Assembly (NCBI GenBank): GCA_002471255.1
Contig: DKPP01000011.1
Span: 374,922 to 438,921, forward strand
DNA length: 64,000 bases
Reading direction: 5' to 3'
From: Akkermansiaceae bacterium UBA7331
GTDB lineage: Bacteria > Verrucomicrobiota > Verrucomicrobiia > Verrucomicrobiales > Akkermansiaceae
The notes beneath the pieces were generated by a model, which saw only the letters and a program-made list of their open reading frames with translations, was not told where the DNA came from and ran no database searches. Shown here piece after piece: positions 59,306 through 64,000 of this stretch. The position numbers were made by a program, and so were the translations under genes. Within the stretch, counting starts at the first letter, position 1; every line of letters starts with the position of its first letter.

Positions 59306-59337
59306 AAAGAGGTTACCATCCGGTAGCCTCTTTTTTT
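59306..59337 (+). terminator. Terminator of the exopolysaccharide locus
   Basis: AAAGAGG-tt-ACC (59306-59317) pairs with GGTAGCCTCTTT (59322-59333), followed by further T. Confidence 0.85.
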
Positions 59338-59602
59338 AATTACTGATACAATTGTAGGGATTGTTCTTTTTGAGCAATGCTAGTTGATCCATGATACAGC
59401 ATAATGCTGCGCATTTTTGTTTTGGGATAGGCTTTTTAGAGGACAACCAATTATCAACAGTTCGTTTGCTTACGCCACACCATTGTCCTAGTTTCATTCT
59501 GTCTATCCCGTCAGCTGATTTCATCCATGTTTTTAATCTGCGCTTAAGGGCTAATTGCTCAATTGATTCTTTTTTGATATTGTTAGGATTATTCATAGGC
59601 AT
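59336..59602 (-). CDS. Small helix-turn-helix DNA-binding protein
   Basis: I choose ATG 59602 (MPMNNPNNIKKESIEQLALK), giving 88 residues; upstream codons encode an implausible hydrophobic stretch. The HTH is MKLGQWCGVSKRTVDNWLSS, followed by KKPIPKQKCAALCCIMDQLA. That combination resembles phage Cro/repressor-like or Verrucomicrobial regulatory small proteins. It is divergent from the HTH gene at 59717. It may regulate that gene or the exopolysaccharide locus it converges on; this is speculative. Confidence 0.65.
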   Translation of the reverse strand: MPMNNPNNIKKESIEQLALKRRLKTWMKSADGIDRMKLGQWCGVSKRTVDNWLSSKKPIPKQKCAALCCIMDQLALLKKNNPYNCISN

Positions 59603-59716
59603 ATATTGCGTAAAAACATTTTGAATGTGAATCTTTAAAACCAAAAAACTGCAGAAAATCGTTGAAAATAACAGATTCGTGCAAGTATATTTGAAGAAAT
59701 TCACAATAATTGACGC

Positions 59717-60259
59717 ATGAATGAGATATATTTGCAACAAGGTCAGACAAGTCCTATGGCTCGTACTTCAACATTGATAGATCATCCGGGCTTGGTGTTC
59801 CCTTCATCGGTTTTGCGACGATCGTCGCTACATCGTTTAGGTAATAGTAGCTTTATCAATTTTGAGGTGCTCAATTCGGTGTCTGCTGCTGAAGTAGCAA
59901 AAGAAATGAAATGTACGAGTACGGCTGCTCGTCAATACTTATATAGAAAAGGGGCACGGCATTATAAAGTTGTTAGTGAAAACGGACGAGTTCATGTGTT
60001 GTGGAATCGTAGAGACGTTCTAAGGATTTTGTCCCAACGCGAGCCTATATTAAAACATAAGCCAAAAGGGATGTGGACGATTGATCAAGTAGTATCATAT
60101 CTAGGAGTTGTGAGAAGTTATGTTTACTCGCTTGTACAGCAAGGTTTGATTCGTAGCTATAATAGACGCGTAATGACTCCGAATGGCATAAGAGTAAGAA
60201 GTTTTTATTATGAGCAGGATGTTCGCGATGTATTGCCTACTTTATCAAAAAATAATTGA
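59717..60259 (+). CDS. DNA-binding protein with two MerR/excisionase-like helix-turn-helix units
   Basis: The 180-residue protein contains two related segments: SAAEVAKEMKCTSTAARQYL with WNRRDVLRIL, and TIDQVVSYLGVVRSYVYSLV with YYEQDVRDVLPTL. Each has an HTH followed by a winged strand pair, as in helix-turn-helix 17/MerR-like domains. There is no ligand domain. The basic, Arg-rich composition fits DNA binding. A divergent small HTH gene lies 115 bases away, and ruvA follows on the same strand 71 bases later. Confidence 0.68.
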   Translation: MNEIYLQQGQTSPMARTSTLIDHPGLVFPSSVLRRSSLHRLGNSSFINFEVLNSVSAAEVAKEMKCTSTAARQYLYRKGARHYKVVSENGRVHVLWNRRDVLRILSQREPILKHKPKGMWTIDQVVSYLGVVRSYVYSLVQQGLIRSYNRRVMTPNGIRVRSFYYEQDVRDVLPTLSKNN

Positions 60260-60330
60260 AAGTTAGTGGATTGTTGATGATGACTGTTGAGAGAGTTGAG
60301 TAAATCCATGATATTCATCACAATAAGCAA

Positions 60331-60927
60331 ATGATAGCGTTTTTACGTGGAATAGTTGCTGATTTTTTTCCTCAAAGATTGATTCTGGATGTTAATGGCA
60401 TTGGATATGAAATTGTTGTCCCTTTGTCTCTTTTTGATCAACTCAATCCCGTAATAGGTAAAGAAATAACGATCAAAACCTATCTCCATATCAGAGAAAA
60501 TGCACAAATTTTATATGGATTTGCCAATGAAGCCGAAAAAGGATTGTTTACATTACTTATTGATCGAGTTTCCGGTATTGGTCCTGCTACGGCGATTGCC
60601 ATATTAGGGTCTTTGCCTGTTGATCGTTTTAAACAAGCTGTTGTTTCCGGAGATGTCACCAGTATTGCTCGTGCGAAAGGTGTAGGGAAAAAGACAGCTG
60701 AAAGAATTATTTTAGAATTAAAAGACAAAGTGGGTCTAGCTGCCACTTGGGAAGCTCAAGCATTGGGTTCAACTAGCGAATCCGTAGGTGATGCCGAATT
60801 GGCCCTTTTGGCATTAGGGTTTAAACAAGCCGAGGCAAGAAAAGCTATTGCTGCTCATGTGAAAGTAAATGCTCAAGCTGATACTGATGAGTTAATTAGA
60901 GCTGCTTTACGTATTCTTAATTCCTAA
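60331..60927 (+). CDS. ruvA: Holliday junction branch migration protein RuvA
   Basis: The 198-residue protein has the OB-fold domain I (MIAFLRGIVADFFPQRLILD, GIGYEIVVPLS), the two helix-hairpin-helix motifs of domain II (RVSGIGPATAIAILG, ARAKGVGKKTAERIILELKD) and a C-terminal domain III (ELALLALGFKQAEARKAIA) that contacts RuvB. Length is normal. ruvB and ruvC are not adjacent. Confidence 0.95.
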   Translation: MIAFLRGIVADFFPQRLILDVNGIGYEIVVPLSLFDQLNPVIGKEITIKTYLHIRENAQILYGFANEAEKGLFTLLIDRVSGIGPATAIAILGSLPVDRFKQAVVSGDVTSIARAKGVGKKTAERIILELKDKVGLAATWEAQALGSTSESVGDAELALLALGFKQAEARKAIAAHVKVNAQADTDELIRAALRILNS

Positions 60928-61137
60928 TTTTGTGCCAACAATGTCACGCGAATTATGACTCGTTTTATGAAAGATGCTAAAATCTTGATATTAGAGATAT
61001 TGTATCATGACATGAGGCTTGAAAATGGACATTATAGTGTTGACGTGTAGAGTATTCATTCATAGAATGCACGCCGTCCTCGCTGCACTTGGTGAGGGAT
61101 ATTTTAATCATAACAAATCTTAAAGCCCACAAATCTT

Positions 61138-62157
61138 ATGGCTAAATACGCTATTAACGGTTTTGGACGTATCGGTCGCAACGTATTGCGCGCTATGTCC
61201 TCTGAAGAACGCAGCAAGGTTGTTGCTATCAACGACTTGACTCCTATCAAGATGATCGCTCACCTTCTTAAGTATGACTCCACTCAAGGTAAGTTTGATG
61301 GTGAAGTATCCATCGACGGCGACTATTTAGTAGTAGACGGTCACAAGATTCTCATCACTGTTGAGCGTGACCCGGCAAATCTTCCTTGGAAAGAACTTGG
61401 TGTTGACGTAGTTCTTGAATCCACCGGTCTTTTCACTTCCCGCGACGCTGCTCAAAAGCACATCGACGCTGGCGCTAAAAAAGTTCTTATCTCTGCTCCT
61501 GCCACCAACCCAGACTTAACCTTCTGCCTTGGTATCAACGACAGCGAATACGATCCTGCTAAGCACCACATCGTTTCCAACGCATCTTGCACCACCAACT
61601 GCTTGTCCCCAATGGTTAAAGTGTTGAACGACAAGTTCGGTGTTGTTAAGGGTATGATGAGCACCATCCACTCTTACACCAACGATCAGCGCATCCTTGA
61701 CCTTCCTCACAGCGACCCACGTCGTTCTCGCGCTGCTGCCATCAACATCATTCCTACCACCACTGGTGCAGCTAAGGCTATCGGTGAAGTAATTCCTGCA
61801 TTGAACGGCGCACTTAACGGTGCTTCCTTCCGTGTACCTACTCCTACCGGTTCTTTGACTGACTTCGTTGCTATCCTTGATAAGGAAGTAACTAAGGAAG
61901 AAGTTAACGCAGCTATGAAGGAAGCCGCTGAAGGCGCCCTTAAGGGTATCCTTGCTTACTCTGACGAGCCATTGGTTCTTCAAGACATCGTTTCCGATCC
62001 TCACTCCTGCATCTTTGACTCCGAGTTCACCTACGTGATCGGTAACATGGTGAAGGTTTGTGGCTGGTACGACAACGAATGGGGTTACTCCAATCGTGCT
62101 GCTGAAGCCATGAAGAAGCTTGCTGACAGCTTGGGTTGCTGCTGTGGTTGCAACTAA
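61138..62157 (+). CDS. gap: Glyceraldehyde-3-phosphate dehydrogenase
   Basis: The 339-residue enzyme has the NAD-binding start MAKYAINGFGRIGRNVLRAM, the catalytic Cys151 in VSNASCTTNCLSP, and GKLTGMAFRVP-like GASFRVPTPTGSLTD. WYDNEWGYSNR closes the active site. It catalyses the NAD-dependent oxidation and phosphorylation step of glycolysis. The C-terminus ends in LADSLGCCCGCN, a cluster of four cysteines absent from typical GAPDH. Codon choice (AAC, ATC, ACC, CTT) is strongly biased compared with neighbours, consistent with very high expression. pgk follows after a terminator-like region. Confidence 0.95.
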   Translation: MAKYAINGFGRIGRNVLRAMSSEERSKVVAINDLTPIKMIAHLLKYDSTQGKFDGEVSIDGDYLVVDGHKILITVERDPANLPWKELGVDVVLESTGLFTSRDAAQKHIDAGAKKVLISAPATNPDLTFCLGINDSEYDPAKHHIVSNASCTTNCLSPMVKVLNDKFGVVKGMMSTIHSYTNDQRILDLPHSDPRRSRAAAINIIPTTTGAAKAIGEVIPALNGALNGASFRVPTPTGSLTDFVAILDKEVTKEEVNAAMKEAAEGALKGILAYSDEPLVLQDIVSDPHSCIFDSEFTYVIGNMVKVCGWYDNEWGYSNRAAEAMKKLADSLGCCCGCN

Positions 62158-62257
62158 GTTTCCCTTGGAAGCTTAACTTGTCATCACTAGACATCCACCT
62201 TATGATCGAAGGCGGAAGCTCATGACGATTAAACAATTGTAAAAATCATCTGAAGCA

Positions 62258-62312
62258 TTCTCCTGTCAATCTACAGTTTATCGCAGGAGGGCAATAGCTC
62301 TCCTGCTTTTTA
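62258..62312 (+). promoter_or_regulatory. Terminator with a competing antiterminator pairing between gap and pgk
   Basis: GCAGGAG (62283-62289) pairs with CTCCTGC (62300-62306), followed by TTTTTATTTTTT: a typical terminator. An earlier CTCCTG (62260-62265) can pair with the same CAGGAG (62284-62289), which would abolish the terminator. Such mutually exclusive pairing is the layout of an attenuator and could tune pgk expression relative to gap. The simpler reading is just a partial terminator. Confidence 0.5.
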
Positions 62313-62343
62313 TTTTTTATAAGAATTAACAATATTTAATATT

Positions 62344-63540
62344 ATGGCTAAACTTACAGTACGTGACTTAGACGTAAAGGGTAAAGAAGTGTTGATGCGC
62401 GTTGATTTTAACGTGCCTTTGAAAGATGGTGAAATCACTAACGATGCCCGTATCGTTGCTGCTTTACCTACTATCAAATTCCTTCTTGAAGGTGGCGCAA
62501 AATTAGTACTTTGCTCTCACTTAGGTCGTCCAAAAAATGAACCCGATCCAGCATTTTCATTGAAGCCTGCTGCAGAGCGTTTAGGTGAATTGCTTGGCAA
62601 GCCTGTAACTTTCATTGGTGAAGCTATCGGCGCTCAAGCCGATGAAGCTCGTGCTAAAATGAATGAAGGTGATATCGCTTTGCTTGAAAACGTGCGTTTC
62701 TACCCAGGTGAAAAGAAAAATGATCCTGAGTTTGCTAAGTCTTTGCTTGGTAACGCTACTATTTTTGTAAACGACGCTTTTGGTTCCGCTCACCGTGCTC
62801 ACTCCTCTACTGAGGGTGTTACTCATTTTGCTTCCCAAAGCGCTATGGGCTTCTTGATCGAGCGTGAATTGGAATACCTTGAAGGTAAATTAGACACCCC
62901 GGAAAAACCATTTGTGGTAATCATGGGCGGTGCTAAAGTTTCCGATAAGATCGAAGTTCTTTCCAAATTAATGGAAAAGGCTGATGCTTTCCTTATCGGT
63001 GGTGCTATGGCCAATACGTTCCTTGCTGCTCAAGGTTATGATTTAGGTGCATCCAAAATCGAAGGCGATAAATTGGATCTCGCTCGCGAAATCCTTGAAA
63101 ATGCTAAGGCTAAAGGTGTGAACTTCGTTCTTCCTGCTGATGTACGCGTTGCTATGAAGTTTGAAGATGGTGCCGAAACAACTTGCACCGCTCCATTTGC
63201 CGAAGGTGGTAAAGTATGTGAAGGTGGCATGGCTATCGACATTGGCGATAAGGCTATCGAAGAGTTCTCCAAAATCATTGCTTCCGCTAAGACTGTTCTT
63301 TGGAATGGTCCAATGGGTGTGTTTGAAATGGATTGCTTTGCTAAAGGCACTAAAGAAATCGCTGAAGCACTTGCTAAGTCCGGTGCTATTACCATCGTAG
63401 GTGGTGGTGATTCCGTGACTGCAGCTAAGAAGTTCAAGGTGCAAGACGATTTGTCTTTCTGTTCCACCGGTGGCGGTGCTTCTCTCGAATTATTAGAGGG
63501 TAAAGTACTTCCTGGTGTCGGTTCTTTGACTGACAAATAA
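62344..63540 (+). CDS. pgk: Phosphoglycerate kinase
   Basis: The 398-residue monomeric kinase has the N-domain motif VLMRVDFNVPLKDGEITND, the basic patch LVLCSHLGRPKN, LLENVRFYPGEKKNDP, FGSAHRAHSSTEGV, and the C-domain nucleotide motifs LWNGPMGVFEMD and IVGGGDSVTAAKKF. It transfers the phosphate of 1,3-bisphosphoglycerate to ADP. It is downstream of gap with a separate leader and terminated by a perfect palindrome. Codon bias is also high-expression type, though weaker than gap. Confidence 0.96.
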   Translation: MAKLTVRDLDVKGKEVLMRVDFNVPLKDGEITNDARIVAALPTIKFLLEGGAKLVLCSHLGRPKNEPDPAFSLKPAAERLGELLGKPVTFIGEAIGAQADEARAKMNEGDIALLENVRFYPGEKKNDPEFAKSLLGNATIFVNDAFGSAHRAHSSTEGVTHFASQSAMGFLIERELEYLEGKLDTPEKPFVVIMGGAKVSDKIEVLSKLMEKADAFLIGGAMANTFLAAQGYDLGASKIEGDKLDLAREILENAKAKGVNFVLPADVRVAMKFEDGAETTCTAPFAEGGKVCEGGMAIDIGDKAIEEFSKIIASAKTVLWNGPMGVFEMDCFAKGTKEIAEALAKSGAITIVGGGDSVTAAKKFKVQDDLSFCSTGGGASLELLEGKVLPGVGSLTDK

Positions 63541-63565
63541 TTCGTCTGATATCCGGATTTGTTAT

Positions 63566-63604
63566 TAGGCCTCATCAAAATATTTTGATGAGGCCTATTT
63601 TTTT
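63566..63604. terminator. Terminator between pgk and the following minus-strand gene
   Basis: The 32-base perfect palindrome 63566-63597 (TAGGCCTCATCAAAAT and its reverse complement) is followed by TTTTTTT on the plus strand. Its start has a shorter A/T tract for the minus direction. It separates pgk from the convergent hypothetical gene ending at 63603. Confidence 0.9.
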
Positions 63605-63899
63605 AACTTAGCTCGATTCTACATTCACAAATAGGGCCATAATCGCCCCTTCCCGTAGTGTTGGGTATATCTTCGTTATAACCGAAAGGTTTGGCTACTT
63701 CTACAAGGGTTTTTGTGGCTTGTCCTATCAAATCCGTTTGGTCTGCCCCCTGTGGTTGGAATGCCTGAAATCCAAATACCAATTCATTGGCAAAACCCTC
63801 TCCGTCCGTCACAATATCTGCATATACACATTGCATCTGACTATTTGATACGGGTCTAATGGCTTTACGTGCTGCTTCTACTAATTCTTTGTCGTCCAT
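63603..63899 (-). CDS. Small hypothetical cytoplasmic protein
   Basis: The 98-residue protein starts MDDKELVEAARKAIRPVSNS and has no signal peptide. It contains an aromatic/glutamine stretch (ELVFGFQAFQPQGADQTDL), a Gly-rich turn (NTTGRGDYGP) and an ending of ICECRIELS. It resembles no family I can name. Its 3' end overlaps the pgk terminator region by a couple of bases. The rest of the window (63900-64000) holds its presumed promoter and no other feature. Confidence 0.6.
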   Translation of the reverse strand: MDDKELVEAARKAIRPVSNSQMQCVYADIVTDGEGFANELVFGFQAFQPQGADQTDLIGQATKTLVEVAKPFGYNEDIPNTTGRGDYGPICECRIELS

Positions 63900-64000
63900 C
63901 TTTCCTATTAGAGTATCATTGAGATTATTGAGTTCATAATCTAATCGTCTTTGTAATGGTTTCTCTATATTTTATGATTGTGACCGTACTTAAATCTTTG

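Noticed and set aside
62027..62236. Minus-strand frame over the gap/pgk junction
   Set aside because: Shadow of the gap 3' end; no start signals or plausible composition.
1..64000. CRISPR array or restriction/defence system
   Set aside because: No regularly spaced repeats, no cas, restriction or toxin-antitoxin gene pairs seen.

Overview
The window looks like a chromosomal segment of a Verrucomicrobiota bacterium, probably Akkermansia-like but with a lower G+C than Akkermansia muciniphila (by eye about 40%). The grounds are two secreted proteins with C-terminal PEP-CTERM sorting tails, many small lipoproteins and secreted proteins without known domains, a long-form IspG, a quinol-type nitric oxide reductase, and a mixture of housekeeping genes scattered on both strands. 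This placement is inference from gene content only.

Layout. 1-3.5 kb: a partial lipoprotein, gluQ, and a leftward operon aroD-menA-lipoprotein. 3.6-4.5 kb: a lone phage major capsid protein gene with its own strong terminator and no other phage structural genes beside it. 4.7-9.5 kb: two tandem DUF2231-type membrane proteins, a PEP-CTERM protein, and quinol-dependent nitric oxide reductase (norB). 9.6-15.8 kb: a degraded mobile island ending at tRNA-Pro(GGG). It holds an IS982 fragment inside an M15 peptidase gene, a PEP-CTERM gene, an IS3 element split by an ISL3 element with an exact 8-bp target duplication, a broken primase-like gene and a hypothetical gene.

15.9-22.1 kb: argC-argJ, an outer-membrane protein, pyk and cinA. 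22.3-27.5 kb: a lineage-specific cluster of secreted proteins built from a repeated ~90-residue domain, plus two larger helical secreted proteins. A conserved promoter-like element recurs upstream of three genes of this kind in the window. 27.9-31.6 kb: folP inside a decayed ~1.25-kb tandem duplication, and an MCR/EptA-like phosphoethanolamine transferase with Ser in place of the usual Thr nucleophile.

31.7-42.3 kb: a DsrE-like protein, ispG, an SDR reductase, a metal-site-less metallo-beta-lactamase-fold protein, a ketosynthase translationally coupled to bioF (with a hairpin covering the ketosynthase ribosome binding site), then aspS and hisS. 42.6-47 kb: a secreted NlpC/P60 lipoprotein, a transglutaminase-like protein and a thioredoxin-fold protein without active-site cysteines. 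47-48 kb: a candidate structured RNA and a 2-Cys peroxiredoxin with a Fur/PerR-like operator. 48-54.8 kb: an NSS transporter, an AsmA-like protein, an IF-1-like protein, recR, fabF and a lipoprotein. 55-59.3 kb: a compact exopolysaccharide secretion locus (beta-barrel, tyrosine autokinase/co-polymerase, Wza-like protein). 59.3-64 kb: two small HTH proteins, ruvA, gap and pgk with a possible attenuator between them, and a hypothetical gene.

The strongest hunting targets are the orphan capsid gene, the 47.2-kb structured RNA candidate, the secreted-protein family with its shared promoter element, the folP duplication scar and the RBS-sequestering hairpin before the ketosynthase.
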